A stretch of DNA of 64,000 nt from Leptolyngbya sp. FACHB-60 (GTDB taxonomy: Bacteria; Cyanobacteriota; Cyanobacteriia; Phormidesmidales; Phormidesmidaceae), in contig NZ_JACJOX010000030.1 of NCBI RefSeq assembly GCF_014695775.1, positions 62,001 through 126,000 of the forward strand. The letters run 5' to 3'. This document shows, piece after piece, positions 10,080 to 18,083 of this stretch (its first letter is position 1; every line of letters starts with the position of its first letter). The position numbers and the translations under genes were made by a program. The notes below the pieces were generated by a model. That model was given only the letters and a program-made list of their open reading frames with translations, searched no databases and was not told the DNA's origin.

Positions 10080-10220
10080 GTAGGGTGGGCATTGCCCACC
10101 ATTTAATTGAGGCTTCCACAGCCTAGCTAAGGCAATAACCCCTTACGTGGGCATTGCTCACCTAACTCAAAAACACCTCGATCAGCCCCACAGTCTAATG
10201 GTGGGCGGTGCCCACCCTAC
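10080..10220. repeat. Inverted-repeat unit with GGTGGGCAnTGCCCACC motif
   Basis: A left copy (10080-10102) and an inverted right copy (10198-10220) bound the element, each a palindrome around TGGGCATTGCCCA or TGGGCGGTGCCCA flanked by GTAGGG or CCCTAC. A third, slightly decayed palindrome, GTGGGCATTGCTCACC, lies between them at about 10147-10162. The arrangement fills the urtC-urtD gap and resembles a small non-coding mobile or REP-like repeat. Confidence 0.65.
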
Positions 10221-10241
10221 CCATCACTCCTTCACTCCCCC

Positions 10242-11372
10242 ATGAGCACCAAAGTTTTAGAGATTAAAGACGTCACCGTCAGCTTTGATGGGTTTAAGGC
10301 CATCAACAACCTCAACTTCAGCATGGATGAGGGTGAACTGCGGGTGATTATTGGCCCTAACGGCGCGGGCAAAACCACCTTCTTAGACGTCATTAGCGGC
10401 AAAACCAAACCCACCGAGGGCGCGGCCTACTTTAAAGGTCAAGATCTGCGCAAATACAAAGAGCACGAGATCTCCCGCCTAGGCATTGGTCGCAAGTTTC
10501 AAACTCCCCGCGTCTACCTCAACCTCACCCCCCGCGAAAACCTCGATCTCTCGTGCAATCGCAATAAAAGCGTTTTCTCCACGCTCTTCAAAAAGGCCCC
10601 GCTCGCCGAAAAGCGCACCGTCGGTGGCCTGCTCGAAACCATTGGTCTCGACCACAAAGCCGATATTCCCGCTGCGCTGCTCTCCCACGGCGAGAAGCAG
10701 TGGCTTGAGATCGGCATGCTGGTGGCCCAGTCGCCCGATCTGCTGCTGGTGGATGAGCCAGTGGCGGGCCTCACTGACGAAGAAACTGAGCAGACCGGCA
10801 AGCTGCTAATGTCGTTAGCCGAAAGCCACTCCATTGTGGTGATTGAGCACGACATGGAGTTTGTGCGCCAGATTGCTCGCCAGGTGACCGTGCTGCACCA
10901 GGGCAGCGTTCTTTTTGAAGGCACCATGGACCAGGTGCAGACCGACCCCAAGGTGATTGAAGTCTACCTGGGCAAAGAAACCGGTCTCACCCCCGAGCAA
11001 ATGCTGCTGCTGCGCATTGCCGCCACCATGGCCTGGGCCGACGACAACTTCGCCGATGTGCAGCAGGCGGTGATTCTCGATCGCCTCAGCCGCAAGTTTG
11101 CCCACGCACCCGAAGAGCAAGCCGAGCTTCGGAACGATCTCAAGAGCCTGCTGGCCACCGAAATCCCCCTAGAAGAGCTGGTACCTCAGCTCACCACCCA
11201 AACCCAGCGTGAAGAAGCCCTCATGCTCAGCTACGAGGTGATTAGCTCTAACCAGATCAATCAAACCGAGGCAATGGTCTACCAAAAACTGCTGAATTTG
11301 CTGGGCCTGCCCCCCGAGATCGTTAGCCGCCTAGAAGCTGCCGCCCTAGAGGAATTGGCCGCTCGGAGGTAA
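10242..11372 (+). CDS. urtD: Urea ABC transporter ATPase UrtD with TerB-like C-terminal domain
   Basis: Residues 1-245 form a LivG-type ATPase with Walker A GPNGAGKTT (38-46), signature LSHGEKQW (148-155), Walker B LLLVDEP (167-173) and the switch His in IEHDM (201-205). It powers urea import with UrtE. LivG/UrtD proteins usually end near residue 250. This one has about 125 more residues, all helical-looking, with two TerB-like halves: LLLRIAATMAWADDNFAD near 256-273 and ALMLSYEVISSNQINQTE further on, each an acidic helix pair as in tellurite-resistance TerB domains. The function of the extra domain is unknown; regulation or membrane association is possible. Confidence 0.92.
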   Translation: MSTKVLEIKDVTVSFDGFKAINNLNFSMDEGELRVIIGPNGAGKTTFLDVISGKTKPTEGAAYFKGQDLRKYKEHEISRLGIGRKFQTPRVYLNLTPRENLDLSCNRNKSVFSTLFKKAPLAEKRTVGGLLETIGLDHKADIPAALLSHGEKQWLEIGMLVAQSPDLLLVDEPVAGLTDEETEQTGKLLMSLAESHSIVVIEHDMEFVRQIARQVTVLHQGSVLFEGTMDQVQTDPKVIEVYLGKETGLTPEQMLLLRIAATMAWADDNFADVQQAVILDRLSRKFAHAPEEQAELRNDLKSLLATEIPLEELVPQLTTQTQREEALMLSYEVISSNQINQTEAMVYQKLLNLLGLPPEIVSRLEAAALEELAARR

Positions 11373-11384
11373 GTTTTGAATTTC

Positions 11385-11463
11385 GAGTTTTGAATTTTGA
11401 ATTCAGACTCAAGCTAACCTCCAGAGACGTAACTCAAAACTCAACCCTAAGAACTCAAAACTC
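11385..11463. repeat. Short interspersed repeats with complementary arms (urtD-urtE gap)
   Basis: GAGTTTTGA at 11385-11393 has two exact reverse complements, TCAAAACTC, at 11434-11442 and 11455-11463. The left side also repeats TTTTGAATT. The AT-rich arms could fold into a hairpin between urtD and urtE. The structure resembles short tandemly repeated sequences found in cyanobacterial intergenic DNA. Confidence 0.55.
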
Positions 11464-11472
11464 CAAACCTCC

Positions 11473-12225
11473 ATGACCACCACCCTCCCCGCCCCGGCTC
11501 TACAAGACCCCATGACCGCGCCCATGCTTGAGGTTTCGGGGCTGAACTTCTACTACGGTGAAAGCCACATTTTGCGCGATGTGAGCATGACTATCCCCAG
11601 GGGGCAAATGGTCTGCCTGATTGGCCGCAACGGCGTAGGCAAAACCACCGTGCTCAAAAACATCATGGGAGTGCTGCGGCCGCGCACGGGCGAAATTCGC
11701 TTTGAGGGACAGGTGGTGAATAGCTTTCCCCCCGATCGCCGGGCGCGGTTGGGCATTGGCTACGTGCCCCAGGGCCGAGAAGTGATTCCGAGGCTGACGG
11801 TGCGAGAGAATTTGCTCATTGGTCAGGAGGCCTTGGGCAGTCGTGGCAAGGCGCAGAAAGAAGTGCCCGAAGAGATCTATGCGCTATTTCCGGTGCTGAA
11901 GGACATGCTCGATCGCATGGGGGGTGACCTCAGCGGTGGTCAGCAGCAGCAGCTGGCGATCGCCCGCGCTATCATGGGCCAGCCCAAACTGCTCGTATTG
12001 GATGAACCTACCGAAGGTATTCAGCCCTCAATTATTCTCGACATTGAGGCGGCGGTGAAGAAGATCATTAAAACCACCGGTATTTCAGTGCTGCTGGTGG
12101 AGCAGCACCTGCACTTTGTGCGCCAGGCCGACTACTACTACGCCATGCAGCGGGGCGGCATTGTGGCCAACGGCCCCACCAGCGAACTCACCAACGACAT
12201 CATTCAAGAGTTCCTAGCGGTGTAA
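11473..12225 (+). CDS. urtE: Urea ABC transporter ATPase UrtE
   Basis: UrtE is the LivF-type second ATPase of the urea importer. The 250-residue protein has Walker A GRNGVGKTT (51-59), signature LSGGQQQQLAIAR, Walker B LLVLDEP followed by TEGIQPSI, and a switch VEQHL. Homologous UrtE proteins begin close to the MLEVSGLNFYYGESHILR stretch, so a start at 11512 or 11524 is possible; the longer start at 11473 is given because it is the first ATG. It is the last gene of the urt cluster, and no terminator is obvious after it. Confidence 0.94.
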   Translation: MTTTLPAPALQDPMTAPMLEVSGLNFYYGESHILRDVSMTIPRGQMVCLIGRNGVGKTTVLKNIMGVLRPRTGEIRFEGQVVNSFPPDRRARLGIGYVPQGREVIPRLTVRENLLIGQEALGSRGKAQKEVPEEIYALFPVLKDMLDRMGGDLSGGQQQQLAIARAIMGQPKLLVLDEPTEGIQPSIILDIEAAVKKIIKTTGISVLLVEQHLHFVRQADYYYAMQRGGIVANGPTSELTNDIIQEFLAV

Positions 12226-12662
12226 CTGCTCGAAGGGTTTGTGTACGCTTTTATGATCAAACCAACTCATTTTTCCAAGCTGAAACCTAATAGCTGTTAA
12301 AAGCTTTTTATTAGGCAAATCCCTATCCCTGGAATACTCAGGCTCTAGTAGATTGGCTCAATCAAGAACTTCGTCACCACACCAACAAGACTTGGAAGCC
12401 ATATTAAAAGGAGAACGACATGTAGACTAAGCCTTGGCTCACCAAATCTTCGCTTGCCATCACCCTGAACCATCTGCGGGCGATCGCTCAATACAAAGAT
12501 TGGGACTTAGCGCAAACCATTAGCTGGCTTGGGTTAAAGCCAGCTCACGTTCAAGAACTTGTCAATCAAGATGTCTCTGGAGTTAGAGTGAGTCTTCGGT
12601 AACAATTCGGCGACGACCAGATTTAAGACGTTGATACAAGGGTTCAAAAGTATAAGGAACCG
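12226..12662. other. Intergenic region after urtE
   Basis: This 437-base stretch holds no intact gene. It carries the interrupted small reading frame described separately. On the minus strand, the bases just left of the GTPase stop read as a protein-like tail (VPYTFEPLYQRLKSGRRR), but in another frame and without a start of its own. Both look like remnants of lost genes. Confidence 0.4.
12315..12602 (+). pseudogene. Possible decayed small ORF pair with a start-stop codon
   Basis: One frame encodes protein-like sequence in two parts, broken by TAA at 12405 and TAG at 12423. The first part includes LVDWLNQELRHHTNKTWKPY. The second is preceded by a perfect AAGGAG site (12408-12413) and an ATG (12420) that is followed at once by TAG, then 58 open codons (KPWLTKSSLAITLNHLRAIA and onward) ending at 12602. 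The simplest reading is a two-gene remnant with a nonsense mutation in codon 2. I do not recognise either peptide. Confidence 0.3.
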
Positions 12663-14036
12663 CTAGCTGTTGGATGCTGAAACCGTTACTAGATCGGCCT
12701 CGACCTCCTGGCGAAGACGAGCTAGGGTAGCCGAGGTCTGGGTGTCGTTGAGCAGGGCCGCTAGGGTAGCGCTGACCCCCTCTGGCCCCCAGGTGCAACC
12801 CTGCTCTAGGTAAGTTTTAGCGGCCTGGCCAACGGTGTATGCCCCGTACCCGGCAGCGCTGGCCTGGGCCGTCATTGCCCCCGCTAGGGCAGCTATCCCC
12901 GAAGCGCTATCCACCAGAGCGACCAAAGCGGCGGTGGTTTTGCCTGCCCCCAGCAACCCGCTGCCTAACTCGCTCAGCAGCAGCGTGCCCGAGCTTTTGA
13001 GAATCGCCCGCCACAGCCGCCCCGCCTCGTGGCCCGTAATCGGAAAGCCGTAGAGCCGCGCCAGGGTGCGAATCATTACCAGGTCAATCAGCACGCCGCC
13101 CAGCAGGTCAAGCCCCGCGATCGGGTTGAGGGCCACAGCGGCGGCTTTGTACTTAGCAAACTGCCAGATGGTCTCGTTGGCGCGATCGCCGTGCAGACGG
13201 CTGACATGGCCCACCATATCGCCCTCAATCGAGCGGGCGTGGCGCAAAGCATTGAGGGCCACCAGGGCAGAGCCATCCTGGCCCACAATCGCCAACAGCG
13301 CTTGGCGCAGCGGCTCAATCTGAGGGGGCTGAGGTTCCCACTCGTCGCTGGTGCGACCATCGGGCCATTCAACCCGCACCTGAAGTGGGGCCGGACTGGC
13401 AGCCACCATGACTACCTCCTCTACAGCCAGCTTGGCCCCTGGGGTGTCTCGGCCTAGCTCAGTCCGCAGGCTATTGAGGGTGTCGTATACCGCTTGTCGG
13501 TCAACTTCTGGATACAGATCAATTTTGTTGAATACCAGCAGCAGCGGCTTGTGCCCCCGCTGTAGTTCTGCCAGAGCGTCGTACTCAAGCTGGGTAATCT
13601 CCCCCGCCACCACAAACAGAATCAAATCGGCCTGGTTAGCCACAGTCTGAGCCATGTCGGCGCGAATATTTCCCCCGACCTCATCCAGGCCGGGGGTATC
13701 CACCAGCTCGATTTGCCAGGGCAGGTCGCTATCCACCTCGGGCTGCCAGTATACCGACCGAGGCCAGCGGGTGACCCCGTGCAGCGGGCCGGTTTCAAGA
13801 ATGCTTTCTCCCACTAGGGCGTTGATGACTGCCGACTTGCCTCGGCTCACCAGTCCAAACACCGCCACCCGCAAACAGCGGGATTCCAGTTTGGCGCTGA
13901 GGCTCTGAAGCTGGCCCAGACCCTGCTTCACCGCTGCCTGGTGGGGGTTGGCGCTACCCTGCGCCGCTGTGGAGTAGCGAACAACTGCCTGGCTGAGGGT
14001 TTGGCGGGCGCGGGAGAGGAGGGGGGAGGGGGGCAT
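12663..14036 (-). CDS. Dynamin/Era-like GTPase with DUF697-type C-terminal domain
   Basis: This 457-residue protein has a TRAFAC-class GTPase domain with P-loop GLVSRGKS (61-68), switch GVT (88-90), DTPG (113-116) and NKID (170-173). A helical and hydrophobic C-terminal half (about 270-445: LLGGVLIDLVMIRTLARLYG, GSGLLGAGKTTAALVALVD) matches DUF697-type proteins, which associate with membranes. The role is unknown; envelope or membrane organisation is the usual guess. It directly follows a related GTPase gene on the same strand (42-base gap), so the two probably form an operon and may interact. Confidence 0.85.
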   Translation of the reverse strand: MPPSPLLSRARQTLSQAVVRYSTAAQGSANPHQAAVKQGLGQLQSLSAKLESRCLRVAVFGLVSRGKSAVINALVGESILETGPLHGVTRWPRSVYWQPEVDSDLPWQIELVDTPGLDEVGGNIRADMAQTVANQADLILFVVAGEITQLEYDALAELQRGHKPLLLVFNKIDLYPEVDRQAVYDTLNSLRTELGRDTPGAKLAVEEVVMVAASPAPLQVRVEWPDGRTSDEWEPQPPQIEPLRQALLAIVGQDGSALVALNALRHARSIEGDMVGHVSRLHGDRANETIWQFAKYKAAAVALNPIAGLDLLGGVLIDLVMIRTLARLYGFPITGHEAGRLWRAILKSSGTLLLSELGSGLLGAGKTTAALVALVDSASGIAALAGAMTAQASAAGYGAYTVGQAAKTYLEQGCTWGPEGVSATLAALLNDTQTSATLARLRQEVEADLVTVSASNS

Positions 14037-14078
14037 GGGGGTGGGGAGTTAGGGGTGGGCGAGATAAGGGGGATGGGG

Positions 14079-15740
14079 CTAGTTGTGGGGTGGGGTGGTT
14101 TCGAGGGGGACGGCGGTTGCGGGGATGGTTTCGGCGATCGCATCGACAGCCATTGTGTCCAGATCTAGAGGTGGGGCGGTGCTGGCGGGGAGCTGGGCGG
14201 GGGAGGGCTTGAGAATATCGATGCCCTGTTTGGCGAGGGTTTGCAGCAGGCTGAGCTGGCGGTTTTGTCGGATGGTGCTTTGCAGGCGCTGGGCGATCGC
14301 GTCCCACGACAGTTCGCTAGTGGGGGTGCCGGCCAGGGCGGCTTGCTCAAAGTAGTCAACCAGGCTGAGGCCAGCCATGCGGGTGAGGTAGGCAGCGCTG
14401 AGCCCCTGCACTAGCCCCCCGGCTAGGTAGGTGGCGAAGTGGCTCTTGAGCACGGCGGTGAGCACCTGGGTCGAGAGTTCGACCAGGCCTAGCTTGACGG
14501 TAAGGCTGGCCAGAGTACCGGCAGCGGTTTTTGCCTCATTGAGAGTGAGGTTAAAGCCGTAGATTTTGCCCAGGTCGAGAATTAGCTGACCGTTGATGGC
14601 GACGGTGGCCAGCAGATCGAGGGTGGGCACGGGGTTGGCAAAGGCGGCGGCCCCGGCCACCCACTGAAGCTGCTCAATCAGCGGCAGGGCGCGATCGCGG
14701 CGCAGGCGGTTGAGGTCGGTTTGCACCTGCTGGCGCAGGGCCTGACTGCGGCGCAGCACCGTGGCGGCGACCAGGGTTGACCGTTCAGCCACTAGGGCGC
14801 GATCGAGGGCAGCTTGAAGTCCGGCGATCGCAGGCTCAGGCGTTTCCATAGTTTCTATAAATGTGCCGTCGGCCTGGTGGCGGCGCACCTTGATCGGTCG
14901 GGGGGCAGCGGCGGCGGTGACGACGGGCACAGCGGCGGGTAGAGTCGCCACCCGCTGCTGAAGCTGGGTCAAAATTGTCTGCTGGTCGGCAGCGTCGTAG
15001 TGATCGTGCTTATTGAAGACCAGCACCGCTCCCTGACCGGCGATCGCGCGCTCTCGCAGCAGGGTGAGAGCGCTGTCAGTAATGTCGCCGTCCGTAATCA
15101 GCAGCAGGCCGTCATAGTCGAGCCAGTCAGGGGTGGCGGTTAAGGCCACTTCTTCAAAGCTCAGGGCAGAGTCTTTCTCAACGGCTGCGTCGGCTGGGGG
15201 TGTGAGCAGGGTAAGCAGAGTGGTTTTGCCGGTGCGGGGTTCGCCTGCGATCGCTACCCGCAGCGTCGAGCGATCGAGTTCTGCCCCCAGAGCCAGGTGC
15301 CCCTGGCGATAGGTGGTGAGCGGCGCAGACTGGGCTACCTGACCAGCTGACTCGGCTTCTTGGGCCAGGGTGTCGATCAGGGCCGATAGGGTCGCTAGCT
15401 CGATTTCAACCCGAGAGCGATCGACCACGGGAGGCGCAATGGGCTTGGGGACCGTAGGCGTTGGCACACCCCGCCGCCACCACCACAGACCCGAGCCCAT
15501 TGCAATGGCGCTGAGCAGCGTCGAGCTATCTAGCGGGTTGATGTGGGTGCTGCCCAGCAGGGCCAGGGTGGCAGAAAGGCCTAGACCGCCCACCAGCAGC
15601 GGTCGCTTCAGCAGCGCTGGCAGGGCCAACCTCGGCTGAAACTTGAGGGGAAACCCTTCCTCACTGGGGCCTGGATTCACCGGATCTACCTTGGTGGAAT
15701 CTGTTGAGATATCGTTTTTGCCCGTTAACCCTAGCCCCAT
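14079..15740 (-). CDS. Membrane-anchored GTPase with DUF697-type C-terminal domain
   Basis: The 553-residue paralogue of the next gene downstream has an N-terminal pair of hydrophobic segments (about 44-90, ending WWWRRG), then a GTPase domain with P-loop GEPRTGKT (166-173) and NKHD (243-246). The G3 region is degenerate (DYDGLLLITDGD instead of DTPG), so hydrolysis may be altered. The C-terminal half (about 355-510) is DUF697-like, with LLATVAINGQLILDLGKIYG matching the paralogue. It is the first gene of the pair. Inference: a membrane-bound partner for the second, soluble or peripheral, GTPase. Confidence 0.8.
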   Translation of the reverse strand: MGLGLTGKNDISTDSTKVDPVNPGPSEEGFPLKFQPRLALPALLKRPLLVGGLGLSATLALLGSTHINPLDSSTLLSAIAMGSGLWWWRRGVPTPTVPKPIAPPVVDRSRVEIELATLSALIDTLAQEAESAGQVAQSAPLTTYRQGHLALGAELDRSTLRVAIAGEPRTGKTTLLTLLTPPADAAVEKDSALSFEEVALTATPDWLDYDGLLLITDGDITDSALTLLRERAIAGQGAVLVFNKHDHYDAADQQTILTQLQQRVATLPAAVPVVTAAAAPRPIKVRRHQADGTFIETMETPEPAIAGLQAALDRALVAERSTLVAATVLRRSQALRQQVQTDLNRLRRDRALPLIEQLQWVAGAAAFANPVPTLDLLATVAINGQLILDLGKIYGFNLTLNEAKTAAGTLASLTVKLGLVELSTQVLTAVLKSHFATYLAGGLVQGLSAAYLTRMAGLSLVDYFEQAALAGTPTSELSWDAIAQRLQSTIRQNRQLSLLQTLAKQGIDILKPSPAQLPASTAPPLDLDTMAVDAIAETIPATAVPLETTPPHN

Positions 15741-16079
15741 GGCCTCACTGCCTTCCTAATATGGGTTGCAATTAAGTGGTGATGACGGCACTGTTTGCTG
15801 TGCTGTTGCCCCTGTTCTAGCCTTGAACTGCGATCGCTGCCCTCAGCATCGCGTCAGCTCGCTCCGTTCTGTTCCAAGCGTCTGTCCTAGCTTTGGTGCC
15901 CGCTTTACTATTGTTGCAAAGGGGTTAGCATTCCTCCAGTAGGGTCTTCCTCCCCACGGGAGGCGTAGACGCCCGCCCAGGGTACCCATGAAGCGGTCGG
16001 TAATCCTACTGTAAACTGGTGTAGCGATCGCTCTGGCAGACTGGCTGCCTATTTTCAGCCCTGAATTGTTCCAACATCT
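15741..16079. other. Divergent intergenic region GTPase / protein kinase
   Basis: This region separates the minus-strand GTPase pair from the plus-strand kinase and should carry both promoters. A hairpin CCTCCC-CAC-GGGAGG lies at 15949-15963, followed by a GGCGT/ACGCC stem. A HIP1 site lies near 16025. I cannot place -10/-35 boxes with confidence, and a long minus-strand frame that crosses it looks like antisense of the kinase gene. Confidence 0.4.
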
Positions 16080-17972
16080 ATGCACCCCACCCTGACCCCT
16101 GGTACCACCCTTCAGAACCGCTACCGTGTGCTGCAAGAGCTGGGTCATGGTGGCTTTGGGCGCACCTACCTGGCCGAAGACCTGGGTCGCTTTAACGAAC
16201 GCTGTGCCGTTAAAGAACTCGAACCCCAGCAGGGCGATCAGTTTTCCGACAAGGCGCTCCAGCTGTTTCAGCGCGAAGCCGCTATTCTCTACAGCATTGA
16301 GCATCCGCAGATTCCCAAGTTTCAGGCCATTTTTGAGGAAAACCAGCGCCTGTTTCTGGTGCAAGACTATATAGATGGCGTCACCTACCGCGACCTGCTC
16401 AACCAGCGTATCCAGCAGGGCATAGCCTTCTCAGAGGCGGAGGTGCGGCAGTTTTTGCAGCAGATACTGCCAGTGCTGGCCCACATTCACAACAAGGGGA
16501 TTATTCATCGCGACATTAGCCCTGACAACATCATGCAGCGCCGCCCCGACAGTCTGCCGGTGCTGATCGACTTTGGGGTGGTAAAAGAAGTCGTCACCCG
16601 CATTCAGCCACCGGGCACCCTGAGCCAGGCCACCTCAGTGGGCAAGCTGGGCTATGCCCCCAGCGAGCAAATGCAGTCGGGCCGGGCCTACCCCAGCAGC
16701 GACCTCTATGCTCTGGCGGTGACCGCCATTGTGATGCTCACCGGCAAAGAGCCCCAGGAAATTTTTGACGACGTCAACCTCAGCTGGCATTTGCCTACTA
16801 CCCTTAGCCCCGGCCTGCTTCAGGTGCTGCGGCGGGCCACCAGCTACCGACCGGGCGATCGCTACCAATCGGTGAGCGAAATGGCCCAGGCCCTCGGTGC
16901 TGGCGTCACAGCGTCTGACACGGCCGCCGCGTCGCCCTCCCAGGTGCGCACGGTGGCCGTGGGACGACAGTATCAGCCGACCAGGGTCGGTGCTGCCACC
17001 CAAGCGCCCAACTACACCGCTCCGGTGCCCATTGCCGAGCCCGCCTCCGTGTGGGAAAACCCCTGGGCCGTAGCTGTGATCGGCGGCATTTTGGCCCTGC
17101 TGGCGGGCCTCGGCGGCTGGACGCTGGTGAGTGTGCTCAACCGCACCCCAGCCCCTACCCCGGTGCCTAGCCCCGAGATTACCCTTGACCCCCAGCAGCC
17201 CCAGCCCACCCCCGAACCCACCGCTGAACCCACTCCCGAAACCAGCCCGGTCGAGTACAGCCAAAATCTGTCGATCGCACCGGGGAGCGATCGCACCGTC
17301 AGGGGCAGCCTGCGCAGCAACGAAACCATTAACTATCGCCTCAACGCCACTGCGGGTCAGGTGTTGCTAGCCCGCATGACCGGCGAAGGGGTGCTGGTTA
17401 CTGTGCTCACTCCCGAAGGAGAGCCGGTGGATAGTTCGGCCCAGCGGGTGCTCAACTGGCAGGGCACCCTACCCGTCGATGGCGAATATATTGTGCAGCT
17501 GCGCCCGGTTCAGGGTCTAGAACAGAGCGACTACGAGCTAGAGGTGAGCCTGAGTGCCCAGCCTGACCCTGAAGCCACGGTTGAGCCCGAGCCCGAGCCC
17601 AGCGTCGAGCCGTCGCCTACGGTTGAGCCTCAACCCGAACCCGCGCCCGCGCCAAACCCCAACGCCAACGTGGTTGAGCAGCGGGTGCAAATTCCGCCGG
17701 GGCAAACCAGCGTGCAGGTGTCGGGCCAGGTCAACCAAGACCGCTCTCGCCGCTACATCGTCAATGCCCAGGAGGGCCAAGTGTTGGCCCTAGAGCTACC
17801 CAGCGTCAGCGGCCCGGTCACGCTAGACGTGCGTTTCCCGAATGGCGAACTGATTCCTGACGCATCGCGGGTGCTGTCGTGGCAGGGGCAACTACCCAGC
17901 AGCGGCAACTACATTGTGGATGTGTCTTCGCCCCGCCCGTCTAACTACGTGCTGACGATATCGGCAAACTAG
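16080..17972 (+). CDS. Membrane Ser/Thr protein kinase with two PPC-like ectodomains
   Basis: A eukaryotic-type kinase domain covers residues 1-275: glycine loop GHGGFG (22-27), Lys45 in AVKEL, the catalytic loop HRDISPDN (143-150) and DFG at 164-166. A transmembrane segment follows at about 329-352. Outside are Pro/Glu-rich linkers and two related beta-rich domains (about 393-487 and 535-630) with the pattern of bacterial pre-peptidase C-terminal (PPC) domains, for example YRLNATAGQVLLARM and YIVNAQEGQVLALEL. The protein probably senses an external signal and phosphorylates cytosolic targets. All catalytic residues appear intact. Confidence 0.93.
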   Translation: MHPTLTPGTTLQNRYRVLQELGHGGFGRTYLAEDLGRFNERCAVKELEPQQGDQFSDKALQLFQREAAILYSIEHPQIPKFQAIFEENQRLFLVQDYIDGVTYRDLLNQRIQQGIAFSEAEVRQFLQQILPVLAHIHNKGIIHRDISPDNIMQRRPDSLPVLIDFGVVKEVVTRIQPPGTLSQATSVGKLGYAPSEQMQSGRAYPSSDLYALAVTAIVMLTGKEPQEIFDDVNLSWHLPTTLSPGLLQVLRRATSYRPGDRYQSVSEMAQALGAGVTASDTAAASPSQVRTVAVGRQYQPTRVGAATQAPNYTAPVPIAEPASVWENPWAVAVIGGILALLAGLGGWTLVSVLNRTPAPTPVPSPEITLDPQQPQPTPEPTAEPTPETSPVEYSQNLSIAPGSDRTVRGSLRSNETINYRLNATAGQVLLARMTGEGVLVTVLTPEGEPVDSSAQRVLNWQGTLPVDGEYIVQLRPVQGLEQSDYELEVSLSAQPDPEATVEPEPEPSVEPSPTVEPQPEPAPAPNPNANVVEQRVQIPPGQTSVQVSGQVNQDRSRRYIVNAQEGQVLALELPSVSGPVTLDVRFPNGELIPDASRVLSWQGQLPSSGNYIVDVSSPRPSNYVLTISAN

Positions 17973-17982
17973 GGGTGATGTA

Positions 17983-18057
17983 GAGGTTCAAGGTTTAGGG
18001 TTCAAGGTTCAGGGGGCAGCCTTAGACCTTATACCTTGCACCCTAAACTCATTCCTT
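17983..18057. repeat. Dispersed inverted repeat, copy A
   Basis: It contains AGGTTTAGGGTTCAAGG at 17991-18007 and, after a short spacer, the complementary-type right arm ACCTTGCACCCTAAAC near 18032-18047. The same 17-mer occurs at 23523-23539 and 57555-57571. It fills the gap between the kinase gene and bioD. Confidence 0.7.
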
Positions 18058-18083
18058 GACTCAGGTTTTTTCTAAAGGGGCAT

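Noticed and set aside
12583..12660. Protein-like minus-strand tail VPYTFEPLYQRLKSGRRR
   Set aside because: It has no start of its own and merges into another frame of the GTPase gene; at best a remnant, so not called as a gene.
12226..12662. tRNA or other RNA gene in the gap after urtE
   Set aside because: GGGTTCAAAA looks a little like a T-loop but no acceptor stem or anticodon arm can be drawn around it. No tRNA was found in the other gaps either.
15843..16364. 173-codon minus-strand frame across the kinase start
   Set aside because: Half of it is antisense to the kinase glycine loop region; no SD and no family features.
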